From Streptomyces sp. NBC_01294 (GTDB taxonomy: Bacteria > Actinomycetota > Actinomycetes > Streptomycetales > Streptomycetaceae), in NCBI RefSeq assembly GCF_035917235.1, contig NZ_CP108423.1:1-64000 (forward strand): a DNA stretch of 64,000 nucleotides, given 5' to 3'. Below the pieces are notes generated by a model. It made no database searches, was not told the DNA's origin, and worked only from the letters and a program-made list of their open reading frames with translations. Below, piece by piece: positions 1 through 7,715 of this stretch. Numbering within the stretch: position 1 is the first letter of the stretch; every line of letters begins with the position of its first letter. The translations under genes were made by a program, and so were the position numbers.

Positions 1-180
1 AGGTGCAATCCTCCATGATCGGAGTTACACCGTTTCTTTTACAGTCCCACGACCGAATAAGCCTGATCAACCTGGGCGCTTTTGAGGGCAACGCGGGTCC
101 GTGACCTTGCCGGATCCAGGCTCGAGAGTGTGCTCTGGCTTGACCTTGACACCGACTCGCCCGTCGTGGAACTGTCGCAC
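1..180. other. Left margin, no gene recognised
   Basis: I find no reading frame with a recognisable product here. The stretch ends at an IS-end-like sequence (181-196) resembling the terminal repeat of the element at 4159-5740, so it may be the inner end of a related element running off the window. That is inference from about 16 bases only. Confidence 0.3.
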
Positions 181-220
181 TGAGGTTAAACGTCAAGCTA
201 AGAAGCCGTTGTCGTACCGA
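181..220 (+). repeat. 40-bp inverted repeat, partner at 4136-4175
   Basis: The reverse complement of 181-220 matches 4136-4175 at 34 of 40 positions. The outer part (181-196) resembles the terminal repeat of the transposable element at 4159-5740. The inner part (199-220) matches the sequence flanking that element. The pair therefore looks like two copies of one element-to-target junction in opposite orientation, bracketing the HAD gene and its insertions. Confidence 0.6.
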
Positions 221-313
221 ACTTGATCGGCGGGTTTCCGCAGTTCAGGCATGATGCCGGCATGGCGAGGCATGCTCGGGCCGTTGGGTTGTCTCGTTGG
301 TGGAGGTGCCGGG

Positions 314-864
314 ATGGCGTCGGTGGTGGGTCTCCTGGAGGAGCGGGAGCTGGCCGCGCGTGAGCGCGTGGAGGAGCTTCGGGAGGTGGCGGACCGGGTA
401 CTCGCTGAGCTCGCCGAAGCGGAGACGGCCTGGCACGAGTGGCTGATCGCCCGGCAGCGCGTTGGCGAGGTTCTGTCCGGGCCACGGCCCGGACAGGCAG
501 GTGAAGCAGGCCCGGGAGCCGGTGAGTCTTCCGGGTCGGAGCCCGCAACGAACGCGCCCGCCGAGGTTCCCCTACCGAGGGCCGCGCGATGGGGCTCGAT
601 CGTCCCGGTGTGGCGTCCCGCGCTTTCCATGGACGTGCTCGCTCCCCACTACCAGCGCATCCTCACCACGCTCACCGAACAAGCATCCGGCGGGAAGCCA
701 GTGATGTCCTGTCAGGAGATCGCTGCCTTACTCGGACTGGAGCCGGTTCCGGCAAGTGTGGAAGGAGTTCGGTCGAAGATGAAGCGGCTGGCCGACCGGG
801 GCTGGGCCGACGAGCCCACCCTGGACGGTTCACGCTCGCCACCGGGCCAGCCGGCGGCTCATGA
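314..864 (+). pseudogene. IS-associated coiled-coil/winged-helix passenger protein, frameshifted
   Basis: The ATG at 314 has a GGAGG seven bases upstream. The N-terminal 45 residues form a charged heptad coil containing LLEERELAARERVEEL. A linker follows, then a winged-helix-like domain (YQRILTTL, IAALLGLEPV, RSKMKRLADRGW). A C-terminal tail of the form PGRFTLATGPAGGS lies one frame off, so a base is missing near 818-823 and the stop is TGA at 862-864. Without correction the frame runs on to 1024. The layout is the same as the passenger gene at 2086-2484. Proteins of this type commonly accompany Streptomyces transposases; a DNA-binding accessory role is inferred. The transposase that belonged to it is not evident next to it. 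Confidence 0.6.
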
Positions 865-896
865 GTATCGTCATCGACCACAGCACCATCTGCTCA
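823..896. repeat. 74-bp direct repeat, copy 1
   Basis: It is identical to 3092-3165 except for one base (t/c at the ATGAG[t/c]ATC position). On the minus strand it encodes the C-terminus of an IS5-type transposase (EQMVLWSMTILMSRRLARWR, stop). Here only that tail is present; at copy 2 it is continuous with a transposase body. The two copies bracket the HAD phosphatase gene. Confidence 0.9.
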
Positions 897-1237
897 TGCA
901 GGGCGGGGCAGCTCGTCCTCGCGTGATCGCCAACGAAAGAGCAACCGATGCAACCGATTGTCCTATTCGACCTAGACGGCCTTTTGATCGACTCCGAGCC
1001 GATCTGGGACGCGGCAAAGCGTGAGGTGTTCGGTCCGCTTGGCCTGCACCTCACAACGGAGATGCAGGCGGCGACGCGCGGGCTTCGGCAAAGGGACATG
1101 GTGGCCTATTGGTTCGATCGGGCCACCATTCAGTGGTCGTTAAGTCCGACTTCTCTTCGTTCGTGATCGCTCGATCGTGGTACTGATCGCGGTCCGGGCT
1201 GCTCGATGGGCATGTCCATGTTGAGATGCGGGGCGTG

Positions 1238-2089
1238 ATGAGAGAGCCGTATCTCAGCGATTTGTCGGATGGGCAGTGGGCGTTGATCGAGCCGATGATC
1301 ACGGCCTGGAAACAGGGCCGGGTGGCGCGGTCGGCGACCGGGGATCCCGGGTCCTGTGACCTGAGGGAGGTCGTGAACGCGATCTTCTACCAGAACCGGA
1401 CGGGCTGTCAGTGGCGCATGCTGCCGCATGACCTGCCGGCCTGGTCGGCGGTGTTCTACTACTTCAGGTTGTGGCGCGAGGACGGGCTCGACCAGCGGAT
1501 TCAGGAACTCCTTCGCTGCCAGGTCAGGGAGAAAGCCCGCCGATTAGAGGACCCGTCCCTCGTGATCATCGACACCCAGTCCGTCCGCGCTGCGGCGGGT
1601 GTCCCCCGGACCACGACCGGGCTGGACGCGAACAAGAAGGTCTCGGGACGCAAGCGGGGACTGGCCGTCGACGTGCTGGGGCTGATCATCGGCGTCGTCG
1701 TCATGGCCGCCTCGGCGCACGACAACGCCGCCGGCATCGCCCTGCTCGACCAGGCCGCCGAGCGGTGCGGAATGCGCCTGGAGAAAGCCCTGGTCGACCA
1801 GGGCTTCAAGGAAGCGGTCATCGTTCACGGCGCACTGCTGGACATCGGCGTCGAGGTCGTCCGCCGCAACCCCGCTGACCAGGGCAAAGGGTTCGTCCCG
1901 CAGCCCAAGCGGTGGGTGGTCGAGCAGACGAACGGCACGCTGATGCTCCACCGGCGCCTGACCCGTGAGTACGACCACCGGCCCGACACCTCCGCCTCAC
2001 GCGTCTACTGGGCCTCCACCGCCAACATGGCCCGCCGCCTCACCACACCCACGCCGACCTGGCGCGACACCATCGGGCTGGCCGCGTGA
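1238..2089 (+). CDS. IS5-family transposase
   Basis: This DDE transposase of about 283 residues catalyses movement of the surrounding element. The N-terminal DUF4096-like domain is visible (LSDGQWALIEPMI, FYQNRTGCQWRMLP). The catalytic residues lie in VIIDTQSVRAA (first Asp), ALVDQGF (second Asp) and RWVVEQTNGTLMLHRRL (Glu, with the usual W-V-E-x-T-N-x-x-L-x-x-x-R-R arrangement). An upstream in-frame ATG at 1226 is possible; 1238 was chosen because GGGGCG precedes it. The stop overlaps the next gene (GTGA), implying translational coupling. The frame is intact. Confidence 0.92.
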   Translation: MREPYLSDLSDGQWALIEPMITAWKQGRVARSATGDPGSCDLREVVNAIFYQNRTGCQWRMLPHDLPAWSAVFYYFRLWREDGLDQRIQELLRCQVREKARRLEDPSLVIIDTQSVRAAAGVPRTTTGLDANKKVSGRKRGLAVDVLGLIIGVVVMAASAHDNAAGIALLDQAAERCGMRLEKALVDQGFKEAVIVHGALLDIGVEVVRRNPADQGKGFVPQPKRWVVEQTNGTLMLHRRLTREYDHRPDTSASRVYWASTANMARRLTTPTPTWRDTIGLAA

Positions 2090-2484
2090 ACATCACCGAA
2101 CTCCTGGTGGACCTTCACCTCCGGGAGAACGAGGCCACGGCCCGGGCAGACGAACTCCGCCATCAGATCGCGCACTTCACCGCCGCCCTCACCGAGACCG
2201 AAGCTCGCCTCGCGGACCTCGCCACCACCCGCAAGGTCATCACCGAACTCGCACCTACCGGCACCGAACCCGATCCGCCCGAGTCGAGCACCGCCTACCA
2301 GACCATCGTCGACGCCTTCAACCAGCACCCCGACCAGGCGTTCCGGGCCCGCGACCTGCACGAACTCCTCGACATGCCCACCGACGAAGCATCCGTCAAC
2401 ATCACCCGCAGCCGCCTCGGACGACTCACCCGCCAAGGCTTCCTCACCCAACCCGGACGAGGCCGCTACCAGAAACGGACTTAA
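2086..2484 (+). CDS. IS5 passenger protein, coiled coil plus winged helix
   Basis: This 132-residue protein starts at a GTG overlapping the transposase stop by 4 bp. Residues 1-55 form a heptad coiled coil (LRENEATARADELRHQIAHF and following). Residues 65-132 look like a small winged helix (YQTIVDAFNQHP, LHELLDMPTDEAS, RSRLGRLTRQGFL) ending PGRGRYQKRT. It ends seven bases before the right IS end, so it is part of the element. The layout matches the protein at 314-864. A role as transposase partner or repressor binding the IS ends is inferred; no known catalytic motif is present. Confidence 0.8.
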   Translation: MNITELLVDLHLRENEATARADELRHQIAHFTAALTETEARLADLATTRKVITELAPTGTEPDPPESSTAYQTIVDAFNQHPDQAFRARDLHELLDMPTDEASVNITRSRLGRLTRQGFLTQPGRGRYQKRT

Positions 2485-3050
2485 CGTCCACTCAAGCCGA
2501 CCCCGACGACGTCGAGCAGCAGATCGTGGCCGCCGTGTGCCGTAGGTTGGAGGGAGTGACGCTGAAACCCGGCGCCGAACACGCCGTCGCGGCGTGCGCG
2601 CGTGCATCGAGGGCGATGGCCGTCGTGTCATCTTCGCCGGAGTCGGTGATTCGGCATGCGCTCGCGAGCACCGGCCTTGACCGATCTTTCGATGCCGTGT
2701 TTTCGGCCGAAGACGACGAACACGGCAAACCCCACCCGGGCGCCTATCTCCGCGCAGCCGCCGCCCTCGGGGCGTCACCCGGCGAATGCATTGTGATCGA
2801 GGACTCGCTCAACGGCCTCCTCGCTGGCGTGTCAGCCCAGATGACGGTCGTCGCCGTTCCCGAGGCCGCTGATCGCTGCGATCCTCGCTTTGCGATTGCC
2901 ACTCTGGTACTGGAGTCCCTCAAGGATCTCGATACCTCTGTATTCGGCGCGTATGTGTCCAGGGGGAGCCGGGACGCCACGTGGGCATCGCGTGCTGCGG
3001 ATCCTCAACCGTTCCGTGAACCAGATCGTGCTGTATGACGCCCTCGATCG

Positions 3051-3086
3051 TGGGTTCGGGCCTTCACGGGTGAAGGCCCGAACCCA
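3051..3086. terminator. Hairpin after the HAD gene
   Basis: Two perfect 17-base arms (TGGGTTCGGGCCTTCAC and its complement) are separated by a GG loop. It starts 12 bases after the HAD stop and also lies downstream of the minus-strand transposase remnant, so it could end transcription from both sides. There is no U-tract, which is common for Streptomyces terminators. Confidence 0.6.
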
Positions 3087-3091
3087 CCCCG

Positions 3092-3165
3092 GGACGGTTC
3101 ACGCTCGCCACCGGGCCAGCCGGCGGCTCATGAGCATCGTCATCGACCACAGCACCATCTGCTCA
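3092..3165. repeat. 74-bp direct repeat, copy 2
   Basis: The partner is 823-896. On the minus strand this copy is the 3' end of the transposase remnant at 3099-3885, including its TGA stop at 3099-3101. It is therefore likely the parental copy, with 823-896 a detached fragment. Confidence 0.9.
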
Positions 3166-3885
3166 GTGTACCGGCGGACAGCGTCTCGTAGTCGCGCACC
3201 AGGCGCCGCGAGCGCATCAGCCAGCTCAGCGTGCGTTCCCCCACCCAGCGTCTGGGCAGCACCACGAACCCCGAGGCGTCGCCGCTGCGCTTGACGATCT
3301 CAAGAGCGAGCCCCAGTTGCTGCTTCGCCCAGCCGACCAGGCGACCCGCGTAGCCGCCGTCGGCCCACACCAGGACGATCCTGGGCGATAGCAGGCCCGG
3401 ACACGTTCCAGCAGCGGCATCGCGGCGTCCCGGTCCGTCACGTTCGCCGCGGTGACCATCACGGCCAGCAGCAGCCCCAGGCAGTCGACCACGATGTGCC
3501 GCTTGCGCCCCGGCACCTTCTTGGCCCCGTCGTAGCCGCGGGTGGCCGCCGGCACCGTGGCCGCCGCCCGCAGTGACTGTGCGTCGATCACCGCCGCGGT
3601 TGGCTCCGGATCGCGGCCGGCCTCCTCGCGGACCAGGCCGCGCAACCGGTCGTGCAGTTCCGCGAGCAAGCCCTTCACACGCCACCGCCGCGCGAAGGCG
3701 TAGACGCGGTCCCACGCCGGGAAGTCGCCCGGCATCGCTCGCCAGGTGATGCCGCCCGCCACCAGATAGCGAACAGCGTCCAACATCTATCGGTGGCAGT
3801 ACCCCTCCGTCTGCCCGCCCCGCCCCTCCAGCCACAGTGGCACCGGCAGACAGTCGCGCACGAGGGCCCATTCCGCGTCCGTCAT
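3099..3885 (-). pseudogene. IS5-family transposase, decayed
   Basis: The minus strand reads as a DDE transposase in pieces: MTDAEWALVRDCLPVPLW at the N-terminus, an in-frame TAG at 3787-3789, then LDAVRYLVAGGITWRAMPGD, AVIDAQSLRAA (first Asp) and a frame change near 3400. The other frame continues with LVWADGGYAG (second Asp) and RRWVGERTLSWLMRSRRLVR (Glu). Another shift near 3166 joins EQMVLWSM. The gene holds at least one nonsense and two frameshift changes and is not functional. The true start may lie slightly upstream (RAPRYPSDM). Element ends could not be fixed; about 190 bp of 5' flank reach the next element at 4159. Confidence 0.8.
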
Positions 3886-4135
3886 GTCCGACGGATAGCG
3901 CGGTGCACGTCCAGGGCGATCACCCGCGTTCCCGAACCGGTGAGCAAGGCAATCACACGATGGGGCAGCCCCGTTGGACTCCACCCGCACGAGAGCGTAA
4001 GACTGCAACAACAGGGCCTCCTGGTGCGCTCCGGCTTCGACAACCATGAGCTGAACCGGAGGCCCTGCCTTCATGCGCGCACAAGCGAGAGATCACCCGA
4101 CAGAGTCGCCACACTCGAACCGATGTCCACCATGA

Positions 4136-4175
4136 TCGGTACGACAACAGCTTCTAACCTTGATCTTTAACCTCG
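4136..4175 (-). repeat. 40-bp inverted repeat, partner at 181-220
   Basis: It matches the reverse complement of 181-220 at 34 of 40 positions and crosses the left boundary of the element at 4159-5740. Similarity on both sides of that boundary suggests a related element inserted at the same target near position 197. Confidence 0.6.
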
Positions 4176-5740
4176 CTGTTGTTTCAAGCGGACATGTTCG
4201 GTGAGGGTTTCGGGTCGTTTCACGGTCTTTCCGGGCTCGTGGCGTGGGGCTGGCCTGCGGTTTTTGGAGCCGGGTGGGCGTCCGGGGCCGGGCCGGGTGG
4301 GTCTTGGCACACCTGCGGGACGGGGGGTCTTCGCGCGGAGGTGGCGGAACCCCCGGCGGACGCGTGCGGGGGTGAGCCGGCGGGGCTCGGCGGGCCGTTC
4401 CCAGGGGCGGCGGAGGTCCTCGGCGAGCGGTCGGGCGAGGCGGAGCTGGGTGTGGGCGGCGATGATCAGCCAGGTCCACAGGTCGGCGGTGTGCGGGTCT
4501 CGGACCTTCGGGACGGTCCAGCCGAGGGTCTGCTTGAACAGCCGAAAGGTGTGCTCGAGATCGAAACGCCGGAGGAACGCCTGCCAGCGCAGGTCGACGT
4601 CCCGGCCGGCCATCCCGGCCTTGGAGGACCACAGCCAGACCGGTTTCGGGTCGCGGTCGCCAGGCAGGCGCTCGACCTTCAGCCGTATCAATGTGCCGTG
4701 GATCAGGGGGAGTTCACCGCAGTGGTCGAGCCAGGGGCCGCGGGCCTGAAGGCGGGGGTGCATGCGGTCCCAGGCGAGGGCTTCGGCCCGGCCGTAGCGG
4801 GTGGTGTCGCAGGTCGTGGCCTGGTCGGGGGTGTGCCAGGAGTCCGGCTTCGAGAAGGTGAGCACGCCGCCGTGCTTGCGGGGCTGCCCGCCGCGCGGGG
4901 TGGAACGACGCGGGCCTGCGTCGCGGAGCATGACCCGGTCCGAGCGCAGTCGGCCGACCAGCTCGACGGGCAGGTCCGCCAGTACGTAGGCGAGGCGGGT
5001 GACGTCGTAGCCGGAGTCCACGACGATGAGAATGTCCGGGTCGCCGCGCTTCCACTGGCCGGCCCGCAGGAGCTGGCCGACGACCTCGCGGAGCTGGCCG
5101 GCGGTTACCGCGGTGGCGTCGTCGGCCGGGCCCAGGCGGATCGCGTCGAGCACGGCGGTCCACGAGGTGCGTCCTGTTTCCAGGGCGGCGACGAAGGAAT
5201 AGGGCCAGCCGGGGATCATCTGGTCAGCACTGCGACCTCGCCCGTATACGTGGCAGAACAGCAGGTCCGGGATGGTGGGCGCGTCGGGCCGCAGCCAGTT
5301 GCTCACGTCGACCGCGAGGACGATCCGCCCGTCGGCCGCCCTCGGCAGCGGCGTCGAGGCCAACAGTCTGCGCAGGCGACGCGGCTCCAGCCAGCCGTGG
5401 TTGACCGCGTCGTACATCGCTCCATGCCCGCGCCGGTGCTCGGCCGTCAGCGTGAGCTCGACCAGCGACCTGACCGGCCCGTCCGTGCACAGCACCGCGT
5501 CGGTGAGCTCGAAGAGCGCATCCGCACGGGCATACAGGCACTCGTAGAACTCAACACGAAAGCGGGACAGGACACCCAACGCCTCGACGGCGGGAACATC
5601 GACAGGGAAACTCATCCTCAGCGGCCGTTCCTCGACACTTCGTTACTCGACATCTCGAAGCGTGGAGGGCGGCCGCGTCGCGCGCTCCCGGAAACGGTAG
5701 ACCTCAGCAGGTCGGATGACGGGCGAGGTTAAAGATCAAG
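4159..5740 (-). mobile_element. Complete IS4/IS701-like element (NF041680-type transposase)
   Basis: The 1582-bp element has a perfect 18-bp terminal inverted repeat (CTTGATCTTTAACCTCGC at 4159-4176; complement at 5723-5740). CTAAC is present on both sides (4154-4158 and 5741-5745), a target duplication of 4-5 bp that fits the YTAR sites of the IS701 group. One intact transposase gene fills it, on the minus strand. Full ends, target duplication and an intact frame suggest recent insertion. Confidence 0.9.
4167..5615 (-). CDS. Transposase, NF041680 family (IS4/IS701-like)
   Basis: The intact frame has 482 residues. I recognise this Streptomyces transposase family by its N-terminal block (VLSRFRVEFYECLYARADAL, VLCTDGPVRSLVELTL) and the central DDE core: IVLAVDVSNWLRPDA (first Asp), DILIVVDSGYDVTRL (second Asp) and the C-terminal RRFDLEHTFRLFKQTLGWT block carrying the Glu. 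The C-terminal 60 residues are basic and proline-rich (PTRPGPGRPPGSKNRRP), probably DNA-contacting. The TAA stop lies inside the left terminal repeat, so the element is tightly packed. A long plus-strand frame over the same region is an antisense shadow. Confidence 0.9.
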   Translation of the reverse strand: MSFPVDVPAVEALGVLSRFRVEFYECLYARADALFELTDAVLCTDGPVRSLVELTLTAEHRRGHGAMYDAVNHGWLEPRRLRRLLASTPLPRAADGRIVLAVDVSNWLRPDAPTIPDLLFCHVYGRGRSADQMIPGWPYSFVAALETGRTSWTAVLDAIRLGPADDATAVTAGQLREVVGQLLRAGQWKRGDPDILIVVDSGYDVTRLAYVLADLPVELVGRLRSDRVMLRDAGPRRSTPRGGQPRKHGGVLTFSKPDSWHTPDQATTCDTTRYGRAEALAWDRMHPRLQARGPWLDHCGELPLIHGTLIRLKVERLPGDRDPKPVWLWSSKAGMAGRDVDLRWQAFLRRFDLEHTFRLFKQTLGWTVPKVRDPHTADLWTWLIIAAHTQLRLARPLAEDLRRPWERPAEPRRLTPARVRRGFRHLRAKTPRPAGVPRPTRPGPGRPPGSKNRRPAPRHEPGKTVKRPETLTEHVRLKQQRG

Positions 5741-5938
5741 CTAACTCCTCAACGTGCTCGTCCGGCTGTCGGCACAACTGCGGATCAGCCTGCCGGCACA
5801 GCCCGTCGCTCCTGACGTCGTCAATCCGCTGGTCAATCTCCACGACGAGAAGGAGAGCCACCCTGATCGAGTGACGTGTGGGTGGGATGATCCCCGAGGC
5901 GGACGTGAGCACACCGATTGCTCAACGGGAAGGCTCGG

Positions 5939-6541
5939 ATGAACACTTGGCAGGACCTCGTAGCGCTGGTGGAAGTGCGGCTGGAGGCCACGTCGCCCAG
6001 TGTGCGGGGCGTTTTCGCCGCGGGTGTTGCCGAGCGCCTGATGAGCTGGCACGAGACTCTGCCCGAGGCTGAACAGGCAGCCTTCACTCTGGGGCTGCGT
6101 CCGCTCCTGAACTCGGTGTGGGAGGGCGCCCTGGGCGATCCGGCGGCGTTTACCGCTGTCAACCGCGGCTTGGCCGAGTACGTGCTCGGCGACCACTGCC
6201 ACAACGACGGCCAGGCGGGGCCTGACGATGCGCACGAGCCGGCCGCTGCCGCGAGCCTCAATGCCGCGTACGCGTACCTCTTCGGATGCACCGAGCTCGC
6301 GGTCTGGGCCAGTCGCCGGGCTGTGGATGGCCAGCACCTCGAGTACCTCGCCAAGCGGGAAGAGGGATGCCTTCTCGACACGGACAAGGCGCTCATCGAC
6401 GAACTCAAGCGCCGACTGCGGGACCTCGACCTCGTCGCCGCGCGTTCGACGGAACTGCGTCACGCCTTGTTCGGACTACCCATCCTCACGTCCATCCCGC
6501 TCCGTGTGGATCTGCGCACTCCTCTTTCCAGCCGCGACTGA
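5939..6541 (+). CDS. Hypothetical protein, helical
   Basis: This 200-residue protein has no family I can name. Start ATG 5939 was chosen over 5918 because GGGAAGG sits just upstream and the N-terminus MNTWQDLVALVEVRLE is a clean amphipathic helix. The sequence is mostly alpha-helical, with acidic stretches, no signal peptide and no membrane segment. Motif-like pieces include GDHCHND and REEGCLLDTDKALIDELKRR. It lies immediately right of the transposable element, which may have separated it from its promoter. Codon use is typical of the window, supporting a real gene. Confidence 0.65.
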   Translation: MNTWQDLVALVEVRLEATSPSVRGVFAAGVAERLMSWHETLPEAEQAAFTLGLRPLLNSVWEGALGDPAAFTAVNRGLAEYVLGDHCHNDGQAGPDDAHEPAAAASLNAAYAYLFGCTELAVWASRRAVDGQHLEYLAKREEGCLLDTDKALIDELKRRLRDLDLVAARSTELRHALFGLPILTSIPLRVDLRTPLSSRD

Positions 6542-6652
6542 CCGGGGCAACTTCCCCGTCAACCGTCGTTCAGCTTCCGTGATGCGGGCGCGTCGCGGAC
6601 GCCTTGCGGAGGCGGAAGGACCCTGCGCCGTTGCCGGTGTCCGGGCTGGGTG

Positions 6653-7601
6653 TCAGGGGCGGGTAGCGGAAGCGCCGTGAGGGGTGGCGGGCCGGGCAGG
6701 CCAGGTGGCCCACCGGGTGGGGGTGAAGGCGTCGGCGTCGCGGCGGATCTCCACGGCGCCGGGGCCCGCGAAGTGGGCCGGGACGACCAGTTCCCGGCTC
6801 TCCACGGCCTGTTGAAGGATCCGGCGCCGTGTGGCCACCGCACCTTTCGCGTCCAGGCAGAAACAACTGTTGCAGGAGGGGCTGACGATCTGCACCGGGC
6901 TGTGCAGGAGGTCACCGACAAAGACGGCCCGTTCGCCGCCGGATGCCAGGCGCAGCACGGACGAGCCCGGCGTGTGGCCGGGCGCGGACTCCAGGGTGAG
7001 GTGTTCGTCGATACGGTGGGTGCCGTGCCACAGCACGGCCTGCCCGGCCTGATGGATGGGCGCGACGCTGTCCTGGTAGACCAGCCGGTCGTCGGGACTG
7101 CGGCCTGTGCCATGGGAGTTGGCCGGCCCGAAGTGGAAATCGTCCGCCGCCGGGATGAGGTAGCGGGCACGGGGGAAAGTCGGGACCCACTCCCCCGGCG
7201 TCGCGGGTGTTCCAGCCGACGTGATCGGCGTGGAGGTGGGTGTTGACGACGACGTCGACGTCCTGCGGGCGGATCCCGGCCCGTGCCAGGGCACCGAGGA
7301 AGTCTGTCTGCCAGTGGTGGAACTGCGGCGAGTGCGGCCGTTCGCGGCCGTTGCCGACGCCGGTGTCGACCAGGACGGTCTGTCCGCCGCTGCGCAGGAC
7401 CCAGGTCTGCAGGGCCATCACCGCCCGGTCGTCCTGCACCTGCCAGTGGTCCGGCGCCAGCCAGTGCTCGTTGTCCTGCCATACCCGGGCCTCGGAGTCC
7501 GCCACGAGACCGCGGGCGGGGGCGAACGGTCCCTGCCACTCCAGGACCCGGATGACCTCGACGTCCCCCACCATGATTGCCTGCTTGTTCTCACTCGTCA
7601 T
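6653..7601 (-). pseudogene. MBL-fold metallo-hydrolase, one frameshift
   Basis: The product belongs to the metallo-beta-lactamase-fold hydrolases, which bind two zinc ions and hydrolyse lactones, thioesters or similar substrates. The N-terminal half (from MTSENKQ) contains VVNTHLHADHVGW, the HxHxDH zinc motif. The C-terminal half, in another frame, contains SAPGHTPGSSVLRL and GDLLHSP plus the final His in PAHFAGPG. The two halves join if one base is removed from the five-C run at 7192-7196 (plus strand), giving AGEWVPTFPRARYLIP. It is otherwise a complete protein of about 315 residues. It is divergent from the AraC-type gene at 7716, a likely regulator-target pair. The single homopolymer change could be sequencing error. 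Confidence 0.8.
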
Positions 7602-7715
7602 ACCTCCGACTCTAGGAAGCGCCGGTGAGCTGCTCAATGTCCTTCCGGCTCAGGTGAATACGCGAACGTCTCACCCTTGATGCTCGGTGATGGACGCGGT
7701 GGATACCGTGGCCCG

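Larger units (their letters stand above)
1133..2491 (+). mobile_element. Complete IS5-family (IS1031-like) insertion sequence
   Basis: The 1359-bp element has inverted ends: GTGGTCGTTAAGTCCG at the left, and GTGGACGTTAAGTCCG as the reverse complement of the right. A 3-bp target duplication TCA lies at 1130-1132 and 2492-2494, matching the TNA duplications of the IS1031 group. It carries a transposase gene and a passenger gene overlapping by 4 bp. Excision in silico restores the interrupted HAD gene, which confirms the boundaries. Confidence 0.9.
948..3038 (+). pseudogene. HAD-superfamily sugar-phosphate phosphatase, interrupted by an IS5 element
   Basis: The gene is split into 948-1132 and 2495-3038. 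Removing 1133-2491 plus one TCA copy restores one uninterrupted frame of 243 codons, joining ATIQ to ADPDDVEQQIV. HAD motifs are complete: FDLDGLLIDSEP (nucleophile and acid Asp), VVSSSPES (motif II), GKPHPGAYL (motif III Lys) and VIEDSLNG (motif IV). Length and N-terminus fit the beta-phosphoglucomutase-like/hexitol phosphatase branch (E. coli HxpB/YniC type), which dephosphorylates 2-deoxyglucose-6-P and hexitol phosphates. The exact substrate is inferred. The insertion separates the nucleophile from the other motifs, so no active enzyme is expected. A 17-bp hairpin follows the stop. Confidence 0.85.

Noticed and set aside
4179..5732. 517-codon plus-strand frame over the transposase
   Set aside because: Antisense shadow of the intact minus-strand transposase, which alone has DDE motifs.
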